This document shows positions 16,631-24,211 of a stretch of 64,000 nt of DNA, piece by piece. Source of the stretch: Methylorubrum rhodesianum (GTDB lineage: Bacteria > Pseudomonadota > Alphaproteobacteria > Rhizobiales > Beijerinckiaceae); NCBI RefSeq assembly GCF_014199985.1, contig NZ_JACHOS010000022.1, forward strand, positions 1 to 64,000. The letters are read 5' to 3'. Made by a program: the position numbers and the translations under genes. The notes under the pieces are model-generated. The model did not search any database. It had not been told where the DNA came from and saw only the letters and a list, made by a program, of their open reading frames with translations. Numbering within the stretch: the first letter of the stretch is position 1; each line of letters starts with the position of its first letter.

Positions 16631-17161
16631 ATGGCCGGTGACCTGCCCCTACGCCGACAAAGGGTGGTCGGGCTGATCGGCTGCCCCGGCGCCGGCAAGA
16701 CGACCTACGCGCGTCGGTTCGAGCCGTCGAAGGGATGGGTGCACCTGACCCTCGACGACTTCCGGCAATCGCTCTGGCCGCCGGATCGACAGGTCTACTG
16801 GGAGGTGCGCCGCAGGGGCTGGGACGGACCGGCTCATCGGCTCCTACATGCGGTGAAGGTGGCCGCCCTCGACACCGCCCTGACCCAGGGCTTCAGCGTA
16901 GTGATGGCTGACACCCACCTGACGCGCACCGTGTTCGAGGAAGAGCTTGAGGTCGTCGTTCGGCATGGCCTCAACGTCGAGTGGAAGGTGTTCGACGTGC
17001 CCTGGAAGGTGCTCCAGGCCCGCAACGAGGAGCGCGCCGCCCACGACCCGTCGCATCGCCAACCGGAGGATGTACTGAGATTCACCTATAATGCCTTCCA
17101 TGCGCCTGAGGCTTGGTGGCGGACGCTTCCTTCTGGTCAAGTCGAGATCATTGAGGGCTGA
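16631..17161 (+). CDS. P-loop ATPase, polynucleotide-kinase-like
   Basis: A 176-residue soluble NTPase: Walker A GCPGAGKTT at about residues 17-25, then VHLTLDDFRQSLWP (acidic catalytic segment as in small kinases), SVVMADTHLTRTVFEEEL and VFDVPWKVLQARNEERAAHDP, a lid-like Arg-rich helix typical of T4-PNK/zeta-toxin-like kinases. Substrate unknown (RNA/DNA end, nucleotide or small molecule). It starts 11 bp after the btu operon's last gene and could be co-transcribed. No terminator is obvious between them. Confidence 0.7.
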   Translation: MAGDLPLRRQRVVGLIGCPGAGKTTYARRFEPSKGWVHLTLDDFRQSLWPPDRQVYWEVRRRGWDGPAHRLLHAVKVAALDTALTQGFSVVMADTHLTRTVFEEELEVVVRHGLNVEWKVFDVPWKVLQARNEERAAHDPSHRQPEDVLRFTYNAFHAPEAWWRTLPSGQVEIIEG

Positions 17162-17469
17162 TTGCGACTGCCGCGGGAGGTCTCCATTGGCATCATGAGC
17201 GGACGTTGCGTCCTGAGAATTCCAGAGTCTGCTGCTGGCGCGATCCTCCCATCCAGCTTCAAACCGGTGAGCCACCGCTACCCACCCTCTGCAGGCATCG
17301 AGTCGGCGATCAAGCGCTACTGGCTCTCTACCGGCAATTGATGGCAGATTGGTGAGCTTCCGTTCTACGGGCCGGTTGCCCAATCTGGGTTTGATCAGCC
17401 TGCGGACCGCCGGCTTTTCGATTTGGAAAGCCATAAAGCCATCGGCCCTTACGAAAAATCGTAAACAGT
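17162..17469. other. 308 bp without a recognised gene
   Basis: No frame here has a credible ribosome site or family match on either strand; no RNA motif was recognised. The left part is the tail of the btu-side genes; the right part precedes the small convergent gene. Confidence 0.5.
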
Positions 17470-17688
17470 TCAGTCAAGATCGGTCATCCCATCGGACGTC
17501 TGATTGGAAGCTCCAGAGCGGCCGCTGAATGTCTGCCAGTCGATATGATCTCCATTGGGAAAGCGGATTCTTACATCTCGCATGCCCAGCTTCGTAACTC
17601 GTTCAGCCTCTTGATAAGCGCCACGAGCGGTAGGCACAACCGCCGATACGGGCCCCTCGGGCGTCGTCCACTCAACTGTGAAGCACAT
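17470..17688 (-). CDS. Small conserved protein, paralogue of the 22.3-kb gene
   Basis: A 72-residue soluble protein. I start it at ATG 17688, which has GGAGGGG directly upstream; the frame is open to 17781 but that extension has no such signal. Residues WTTPEGPVSA, GAYQEAERVTKLGMRDVRIR and FPNGD match the second copy at 22315 (GAYRQAERVTMLGMKNVRIR, LPNGE), so the two define a small family. Function unknown. Confidence 0.7.
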   Translation of the reverse strand: MCFTVEWTTPEGPVSAVVPTARGAYQEAERVTKLGMRDVRIRFPNGDHIDWQTFSGRSGASNQTSDGMTDLD

Positions 17689-17902
17689 CTCCCCTCCGTG
17701 TGACCGGATAGGCCACAATGGACCCGCAGAGCGAACGCTCACGATGCCGTGATTAATCCGACTGCTGAGTTGATCTGGCAAAATTGCTAAGCTGCCAAGC
17801 GGGCGATCATTATCTCCAGCACCGAGAACGTAAGCGAGTGGATCTCAGCGCATTGCCGAGTTGGAGTGCCAATCGCGGTGGACTAACCGCTCGTCGTCAC
17901 CC

Positions 17903-17984
17903 GTCTACCTTATACCCGCTCTCCAGCGGGTTTCGATACCTGACTTGCCTCGCCCGGCTCAGCCGCGGCGGGGTTTTTCGTTTC
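17903..17984 (+). repeat. Dispersed two-hairpin repeat, copy 1
   Basis: About 82 bp starting GTCTACC and ending TTTTTCGTTTC, with two stems: CCCGCT/AGCGGG, and CGCCCGGC/GCCGCGGCG. A diverged reverse-orientation copy lies at 54766-54853; the last 34 bases are identical. Confidence 0.7.
17951..17980 (+). terminator. Rho-independent terminator-like hairpin
   Basis: GC-rich stem CGCC-CGGC, loop TCA, GCCG-C-GGCG, followed by GGGTTTTT. It is the second hairpin of the dispersed repeat and has the right shape for transcription termination on the plus strand. Confidence 0.55.
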
Positions 17985-18812
17985 CGGCTTAGGCGCGGCG
18001 CATCTGCTTGGGCACTGGTCGGGGCGGGAGCTTCTTGAACGGTACCGGGAGGCACAGCGTTCGTTTGGGGTTGGTTCTGTAGCCAATACCCATGCGAACT
18101 GGTTCGCCGTCCATCGCGGGGGCAACAGCGCACGATGCACATCAGAGACATAGGATCCTCTATCGCGGCGATCGAGCATCAAGGCTTCCGTCTGCGAGAG
18201 CGACGACTGCCGCGCTTACCTCTTTCGCGTGCGACCGGCGTATCCCTCTACCTTTAGAGAGACCGCCAGTGGACGCCAGTCTCACATTACTCAGCATTCA
18301 TTTGCTCCTGATCAGCGTGGCAATATCAGCGCGATCAGGTCCAGAGGCATCGGCTTCGTTGTTGGGTAAGAATGATACGATCTTTCAGCGTCGAGCAGCG
18401 GGGTTTTAACCCGTGCCGCAGGTCATGTCATAAAGAAGAAAGAAGCAACTCTTTCGCGCGGCACTCTCGGGCAGACTGTCTGCCGGATCTTTGTTGGCTG
18501 TAGTCAAGTCGCTCATTGGAGGATGTGGTTATAAGGACATTCGACGTTGCGCCCCTGTTCAGTTCGTCGGTCGGCTTCGACAGGCTGCTCGATCTGCTGA
18601 GCCTAGCCGAAAGGGCCGAAGCGACAGCCGCTTGGCCGCCCTACAACATCTAGAAGGTGGCTGGATTCTGTCCGGCCCGAACCAAGTCAGCGGCAGCATC
18701 TTAGTTAGAACAATTCGTTTTAGTTGCTGTGAAAACACATCCACAGAGCGATGGTGCCATTCCGCTTGCTCACATCGCTGTGATCGCCTATTCGCTCAAA
18801 ATATTGGTGCAG

Positions 18813-21101
18813 ATGAAGTCGCATGACGACTTGAAGCAGCTCTATGGTCCTGCGGGAGCGCGCTCCGCTGGTCATTGGACTAAGGACGCAACGGTGTTCA
18901 ATCCTGGATATCAGCTTACTTCAGCCTCAATCTGTGCGCTGATCGGCGCCGCATCACTCGGCATGGCCGCCCCATGGTCGGTGACGAAAGCGTGGGCGCA
19001 GGACGCGGTGCAGCTCGACGAGCTCGCGGTCCACGGCCAGGTCGGCAATGTCGGACGGGTCGGTCAGGGCGTTGGCCTCCAGAAGGACCTGCCCGCCCCC
19101 TATGCCGGCGGTCAGTTTGCCCGCGGCGGCTCCCTCGGCGTCCTTGGAACCCGGGATGCGTTGAACACGCCGTTCAGCACGGTCAACTTCACGCAGCAGG
19201 TGATCCAGGATCAGCAGGCGCGTACCGTCGCAGACACACTCGTCAACGACTCATCGGTGCGACTGACCACGGGCAGCAATGGCTTCGACGACACGTTCCA
19301 GATCCGGGGCTTCCAAGTTCCTTCTCAGGACGTCGGCCTGAATGGCCTCTACGGGCTGATCTCCTCCAACCGCGTCGCCGCGCAATACATCGAGCGCATT
19401 GAATTGCTGAAGGGCCCGGGCGCGTTCATGTATGGCATCCCGCCGGGCGGCAGCGTCGGCGGCAGCATCAACATCGTGACCAAGCGCGCGCTCGATGTGC
19501 CGTTCCTCCGGATCACGCCGCAGTTTATCAGCGCCGGCAACTTCGGTGCGCATGTCGATGCCAGCATGCGGGGCGGTGAGAACAAGGAGTGGGGGATCCG
19601 CTTCAACGGCCTGGGCCGGACCGGAGAGGCGTCGATCAACGACGGCAACTGGCAGACCGGACTGGGCGCCCTGGCCCTCGACTATCAGGGCGAGCGCCTG
19701 CGCTGGGCCCTCGACGTCATCACGCAGAATGACGATACTAAGAACTTCCGTCCGCAGATGACCCTGCAATCGACGATCCCGTTCATTCCCCGTCCGCCGG
19801 ACGCCCGCGGCAACTGGTATCCGGGAACGCTTCTCAAGCAGCGGGACAACACGATCGCCTCCTTCATCGAGTACGATCTGACCGACTGGCTGACGGCCTA
19901 TGGCGGCATCGGCTATCGCGCCGGCTCGAACGAGCAGACCTTCCCGGATTCCCGCGTCGCCGGCTTCACGAGCGGAGCGGACGCGCTCGGCAATTTCCGG
20001 CTCATCAACGCCTATTACGACTCCTACAGCAGTTCCGTCAGCGGCAATGCCGGCCTCAAGGCCCGCTTCGACACCGGGTTCATCAACCACTCGCTCAACT
20101 TCGTCTTCACCGGCTTCGCGCGCGAGGACGGAAACGCCTATGTCGCGAACTCGGCGGCGCAGTCGGTACCGTCGAACATCTATCGTCCCTCGCCGCTTCC
20201 GGTCGTGACGGGCGCGCGGATCGATCCCCGGCGAGCCTCGGACACGTCGCTGACGAGCGTCGCCGTCGTCGACACGATGTCGATCGCGGACGACACCGTC
20301 CTGCTGACGGCGGGCGTCCGCTACCAGATGGTGCATCAGCAGGGCTACAGCACCACGACCGGCCTGCGGACGACCGAGTACGACGCCGACGCGACCTCGC
20401 CCCTCGCCGGCATCGTGATCAAGCCCTGGCAGAACGTCGCGCTCTACGCGAACTACGCCGAGGGTCTGACCTCGGGGACGATCGTCGGGGCCGGCTACAG
20501 CAATACGGGCGAGATCCTCAGCCCCTACAAGTCCGATCAGCAGGAAGTCGGCATCAAGATCGACTGGGGCACCATCACGACGACGGCGGCGCTGTTCCAG
20601 ATCAGCCGGCCGAACCAGGTCCGCACCGCCGCCAACGCCCTGGCCTACGATGGCGAGCAGCGCAATCAGGGGCTGGAATTATCCGCCTACGGTGCAATCG
20701 TGCCGAGCGTGCGCGGTTTCGCGAGTGCGACCTTCCTTCGTCCCGAGTTGACCAAGCCGGCCAATCCATTGGAACGCGGCAACGACGCTGCCGGTGTGCC
20801 GGATCTGACAGTGTCCGCTGGGCTCGAATGGGACACGCCCTGGGTTCCCGGGCTCACCCTGAACGGCCGGGTGATCTACACGTCGGGCTCCTACCTGACC
20901 AACGCCAACACGCTGCAGTTCCCCGACTGGGCGCGGGTCGATCTCGGACTTCGCTACGCGACGATCGTATACGATCGTCCGATCACCGTTCGGTTCAACG
21001 TCGAGAACGTCGCCGACAATCGGTACTGGCTCACGACAGGTACCTTCGTGACGGTTGCGTCGCCCCGAACCTTCATTCTGTCCGCGTCTCTTGATTTTTG
21101 A
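18813..21101 (+). CDS. TonB-dependent siderophore receptor (third TonB receptor)
   Basis: About 762 residues. A long N-terminal leader leads to a signal-like stretch (ICALIGAASLGMAAPWSVTKAWAQ), then a TonB box (AVQLDELAVHG), plug motifs (TVADTLVNDSSVRL, FQIRGFQVPSQDVGLNG, IERIELLKGPGAFMYGIPPGG, INIVTKRA) and a barrel ending SASLDF. Ferric-siderophore type. The start is uncertain: GTG at 18729 or ATG at 18813. There is no cobalamin riboswitch here, and no transporter gene adjacent, so it stands alone. Substrate unknown. Confidence 0.85.
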   Translation: MKSHDDLKQLYGPAGARSAGHWTKDATVFNPGYQLTSASICALIGAASLGMAAPWSVTKAWAQDAVQLDELAVHGQVGNVGRVGQGVGLQKDLPAPYAGGQFARGGSLGVLGTRDALNTPFSTVNFTQQVIQDQQARTVADTLVNDSSVRLTTGSNGFDDTFQIRGFQVPSQDVGLNGLYGLISSNRVAAQYIERIELLKGPGAFMYGIPPGGSVGGSINIVTKRALDVPFLRITPQFISAGNFGAHVDASMRGGENKEWGIRFNGLGRTGEASINDGNWQTGLGALALDYQGERLRWALDVITQNDDTKNFRPQMTLQSTIPFIPRPPDARGNWYPGTLLKQRDNTIASFIEYDLTDWLTAYGGIGYRAGSNEQTFPDSRVAGFTSGADALGNFRLINAYYDSYSSSVSGNAGLKARFDTGFINHSLNFVFTGFAREDGNAYVANSAAQSVPSNIYRPSPLPVVTGARIDPRRASDTSLTSVAVVDTMSIADDTVLLTAGVRYQMVHQQGYSTTTGLRTTEYDADATSPLAGIVIKPWQNVALYANYAEGLTSGTIVGAGYSNTGEILSPYKSDQQEVGIKIDWGTITTTAALFQISRPNQVRTAANALAYDGEQRNQGLELSAYGAIVPSVRGFASATFLRPELTKPANPLERGNDAAGVPDLTVSAGLEWDTPWVPGLTLNGRVIYTSGSYLTNANTLQFPDWARVDLGLRYATIVYDRPITVRFNVENVADNRYWLTTGTFVTVASPRTFILSASLDF

Positions 21102-21264
21102 CGATGACCACCTCCAGCGATCGAACTGCGGCGGCCGCCTTTCGCGCTTCAGTCACAAGGGTGTCGAGTATCCTCTGGCTGTGTAGACGGACATGTCAGG
21201 GAGGTGGTGCCACCGACTAGCGAGATCGTTCCGCCGCTCCAGGACGGGCCCGGCATCAGCTCGA

Positions 21265-21328
21265 AAGCGAGAGCAGGCGACACGACACAGGCGAGCCAGC
21301 GCCGCGAGCAGAAGCACACAGGTCATGA
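21265..21328 (-). pseudogene. Stub of the holin-like/phage membrane gene (copy of 57.4 kb gene)
   Basis: The sequence around 21260-21370 aligns with 57418-57525, the start and upstream region of the gene at 56908-57474: shared words include GCGCCGCGAGCAGAAGCACA and the following GTCATG. Only the signal-peptide region (MTCVLLLAALA) survives before the match ends. It lies directly downstream of the decayed endolysin, the same order as in the 57-59 kb cassette. Confidence 0.65.
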
Positions 21329-21558
21329 TATTGGTCCTGAAAATGTGGTGCGCGGCTGGCCCGGTTGGCGCAGGACATATTTTCGGGGCAGCCGAAGGTG
21401 CCCCTTGTGCGGCTTTGAATTGAGGCGCACGAATGAATGGGTCTGCTAGACCGTATCACTGCGCGGAGGCTGCGGACTGCGGGCCGGTGCTCTTCTGAGG
21501 GCGCGCCGAGTATAAGATGTGATGTCGCCGTGCCGAAGGCTACTCAGCTTCGCGGCCG

Positions 21559-22187
21559 TCAGACGGGCGGCCAGCGGAACGCGGTGAACTCCTTGCGCGG
21601 GAAGGCGGCGATCGACCACGCATTGCCCCGGTTGCCGCCGAGTAGGAAGATCTGCGTCGGGCACGCGCCGACTACGAACTCGACATGGCCCTGCCAAGAC
21701 GAGTTGCCTCGCTTCTTCGTGGCGATGGCGCCGAGCGCCGGCTCCTTCAGCCCCACGCCTCATCCTTCATAGCACCGCGCCGCAAGGCTGCCCAAGGGCT
21801 TGTGACCGGCCCGCTTCAGCATGGCGCCGACGGCCGCCGAGCAACACGCCGCTGAGACCTGTTTGATGCTGGAGAATCCCGCATCGGCGAAGAGCTGCAC
21901 AACGCGCGAATTTTTGGCAGCGCCTGCGCCTTCGCGCACGCCGAATTCGCCCTCTTCCAGCACCGGCCGCCCGCCTTGTCCGGTACCTCGGGCCGCTCAC
22001 TGATGTCGGCCTACTGTATGGCGGACCGCGTCTTCGGCCCAGCGATGCTTTCGGCGACGAGGCCGGCTTCGCGCTGGAACGCGGTCACGGCGGCGATGGC
22101 GCGCGGCCCGGCATCGCTGTCCGCTCTGGAAAGTCCGAGGTCATACCCGCGTGCGAGGAGCGCGCGCTGGATCTCAACGACGGTGAT
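21559..22187 (-). pseudogene. Endolysin-like gene (peptidoglycan-binding + TIGR02594-type domain), decayed
   Basis: Three out-of-phase fragments reconstruct one protein. N-terminal: VEIQRALLARGYDLGLS and GPRAIAAVTAFQREAGLV, a peptidoglycan-binding domain. Middle: FGVREGAGAAKNSRVVQLF and AVGAMLKRAGHKPLGSLAARCYEG. C-terminal: GLKEPALGAIATKKRGNSSW, QGHVEFVVGA, IFLLGGNRGNA, a CHAP/NlpC-like wall-hydrolase end. Compared with the stub at 59049, the ATG start is ATC (22185-22187), so start and frame are both lost. Phage or GTA-like lysis function in origin. Confidence 0.7.
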
Positions 22188-22314
22188 GGTGGTATTCTCC
22201 GATGTGAAAGTTTCCCGGCAGACCTGCTGGGAGCGGGGGAATGGATGAATCACGGGACCGTGAGCGTCTGACCTCGAGGGACGATCTCGCCCGACGGCAT
22301 CAGCGGGAGGAGGA

Positions 22315-22548
22315 ATGGCTTTCGCGGTTCAATGGACGAGTTCACTGGGCACAGTATCGCTGGCGCAAGCGACGGCGCAGGGCGCTTATCGCCAGGCTGA
22401 ACGCGTTACGATGCTGGGGATGAAGAATGTCAGAATTCGCCTGCCAAATGGAGAGCTCGTTACTCTCGCCGATTTTCAAGAAGCATTTGCGCCGCCTCGA
22501 TCTAAGGGGGCTTCTGGGATGAACAATTTTGGCGGAAGCGTCAGTTGA
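22315..22548 (+). CDS. Small conserved protein, paralogue of the 17.5-kb gene
   Basis: A 77-residue protein starting at ATG 22315 with AGGAGGA immediately upstream. QGAYRQAERVTMLGMKNVRI and RLPNGELVTLADFQEAF match the gene at 17470-17688. The C-terminal tail is low complexity (KGASGMNNFGGSVS). Function unknown; the copy lies directly behind the decayed endolysin on the opposite strand. Confidence 0.7.
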   Translation: MAFAVQWTSSLGTVSLAQATAQGAYRQAERVTMLGMKNVRIRLPNGELVTLADFQEAFAPPRSKGASGMNNFGGSVS

Positions 22549-22753
22549 TTGTCGTCAGGGATCTCAGCCTCATCAGCGCAAGCGACGACAGGAGGGCCGA
22601 CCTTTCCCCACTCTCACAGGTCGGTCCGCCACATTGAGTGGGCGACTTGGATCGCGCGACCGCCATAGTGTTCTTCGATGTCAAGGGAAGGCGTAGGGCT
22701 CGGGCCGGGTGGCGCGGCGAGCGGGTCCGGGTGAGGCTGACGACGGCTGGCCT

Positions 22754-22912
22754 TCATTTATGAGGTCTGGTTGGCCGGCCTGCGTTTCTACTGAGGTCGG
22801 GATGGCGCGCGTCGTTTCGGATCTCGTCGGTGACCTGCGCGGCGACCTTGCCACCGTTCTTCATGGCGGCGAGCCCTTGGGCCACGAGCGTCTTGAGAGC
22901 GTCGTTGTTCAT
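22754..22912 (-). CDS. Small hypothetical protein
   Basis: A 52-residue frame beginning MNNDALKTLVAQGLAAMKNG, with a GGAGGACG ribosome site in front of ATG 22912. Amphipathic helix then a basic tail (ARHPDLSRNAGRPTRPHK). No family recognised. The strong ribosome site and codon use like neighbours support it being real. Confidence 0.5.
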   Translation of the reverse strand: MNNDALKTLVAQGLAAMKNGGKVAAQVTDEIRNDARHPDLSRNAGRPTRPHK

Positions 22913-23198
22913 CGTCGTCCTCCGGGTAGTGTGCGCCGGCGCGGGATCCAGCCGCCGACGACAATGAGAACGTCTGGAAAGCAAGCAGCACTTCGTGTGC
23001 GACGATAAATGTCGGTTGCTTTATGATACCAAGCTGAATTCAACTAAGTATAAGTTAAGCTCGGCGCTCGCACCAGCCGCCCTGATCAGCAAGCCATTAG
23101 AATACAAGCAAACAAGTGCCCAATTAGCGCAGCCATTGCTGGAACAGGGTAATCCAGAGATAGGCTTGGCATGGCGCTTCCGTCGCACATCCATACCC

Positions 23199-23223
23199 GG
23201 AACGGAGGTGCCCGGTTCACGTT
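23199..23223 (+). promoter_or_regulatory. EcfG-type general stress promoter
   Basis: GGAAC (23199-23203), 16-bp spacer, CGTT (23220-23223), the published alphaproteobacterial sigma-EcfG consensus. It lies 39 bp before the ATG of the DUF892 ferritin-like gene, a typical member of this regulon. Confidence 0.7.
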
Positions 23224-23261
23224 GGCGGGCGAACCCGACACCAACAAGGAGTCAGGACAGC

Positions 23262-23774
23262 ATGGCCAGCACGGACATCGGCACGATCTACGCGGGCGCG
23301 CTGCGCAACACCCGCGCCCTGGAACGGCAAGGCCTGGAGCAGATGGAGCGCCAGCTCTCCGGCCTGGAGCGCTACCCGGATTATGCCGCCGTCCTGCGCC
23401 GTCATATCGAGACTACGAAAGGTCAGATCGACCGCCTCGACAAGGCGCTGGACGCCGTTGGCGACAGAGCTTCGACCCTGAAGGCGACTGCGACCAGTGT
23501 CGCCGGCTCCATCGGCGCGGCCGTGCACGCCGTTGCCCAGGACGAGACCCTGAAGAATCTCTACGCGGGCTACGCCTACCAGTACGACCGGATTGCCGCC
23601 CGCCGCTCGCTGGCCGTCATCGCCGAGCGGGCCGGCCAATCCGACAAGGTCGAGGGCTTCCGCACGGCGGTCGAGGAGGAGACGAAGGCGGCCGATAAGA
23701 TCGCAGCGCTGATTGAGCCGGTCACCAAGACCTACCTCGACCTGACGCTGAGCGGCTCCAAGGCCGACAGCTAA
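23262..23774 (+). CDS. Ferritin-like DUF892 (YciE/YciF-type) stress protein
   Basis: A 170-residue all-helical protein: TDIGTIYAGALRNTRALERQ, GLEQMERQLSGLERYPDYAA, LRRHIETTKGQIDRLDKALD and a late YQYDRIAARRSLAVIAERAG match the DUF892 ferritin-like family associated with osmotic, desiccation and oxidative stress. Its metal-ligand set is not obvious, so iron storage is not claimed. Start ATG 23262 with AAGGAG at 23246; the frame is open far upstream but lacks family similarity there. An EcfG-type promoter lies just in front. Confidence 0.85.
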   Translation: MASTDIGTIYAGALRNTRALERQGLEQMERQLSGLERYPDYAAVLRRHIETTKGQIDRLDKALDAVGDRASTLKATATSVAGSIGAAVHAVAQDETLKNLYAGYAYQYDRIAARRSLAVIAERAGQSDKVEGFRTAVEEETKAADKIAALIEPVTKTYLDLTLSGSKADS

Positions 23775-23864
23775 TCCTGTTCCCGGGCGGCGTCACTTGA
23801 GGTCGCCCGTCTTCCTACCCGGAGGCGGACCATAGCGGAGAAGGACGACTACGAGGAGACCTAA

Positions 23865-24185
23865 ATGGCGTTCAAGGAGGTCGTGAACATGACCGCTTCG
23901 GCGCTGGAGAAGCATCTCAAGACCGAGGAGAACCAGTTGGTCGGCCAGAAGAAGGACGGAGCCGGCGAGGCGACGGGCCACGTCGAGGGCCGGCGCGTCG
24001 TCGAGATGCTGCACAAGAAGAAGTCCGGGCTCTCGGACGAGGACTACGGGCACATGCGCAAGGTGGTCGGCTACGTGCACCGCCATCTCAAGCAGGGCGG
24101 CCCGAAGGACAAGGACGTAGTGAAGGATTCGCCCTTGCGCCTCTCCCTGAGGAACTGGAGCCACGACCCGCTCAAGAACGCGTAG
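23865..24185 (+). CDS. DUF3140-family small protein
   Basis: A 106-residue basic soluble protein: GHVEGRRVVEMLHKKKSGLSDEDYGHMRKVVGYVHRHLKQ (seen in two halves over residues 38-77) and a terminal LSLRNWSHDPLKN. This arrangement matches the DUF3140 family, possibly DNA-associated; function unproven. GAGGAG ribosome site before ATG 23865. It follows the DUF892 gene by 90 bp and may belong to the same stress unit. Confidence 0.8.
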   Translation: MAFKEVVNMTASALEKHLKTEENQLVGQKKDGAGEATGHVEGRRVVEMLHKKKSGLSDEDYGHMRKVVGYVHRHLKQGGPKDKDVVKDSPLRLSLRNWSHDPLKNA

Positions 24186-24211
24186 CAGCATATCCTGCTG
24201 GTCGGTGCGGA

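Larger units (their letters stand above)
17689..18812. other. 1.1 kb without a recognised gene; contains a two-hairpin repeat
   Basis: Apart from the dispersed repeat at 17903-17984 nothing is supported. Several short frames exist but none has both a ribosome site and a recognisable protein. No clear Fur box was found in front of the TonB receptor at 18813. Confidence 0.45.

Noticed and set aside
18500..18812. Fur box or cobalamin riboswitch in front of the third TonB receptor
   Set aside because: None of the B12 conserved blocks is present, and no convincing GATAATGATAAT-like palindrome was found.
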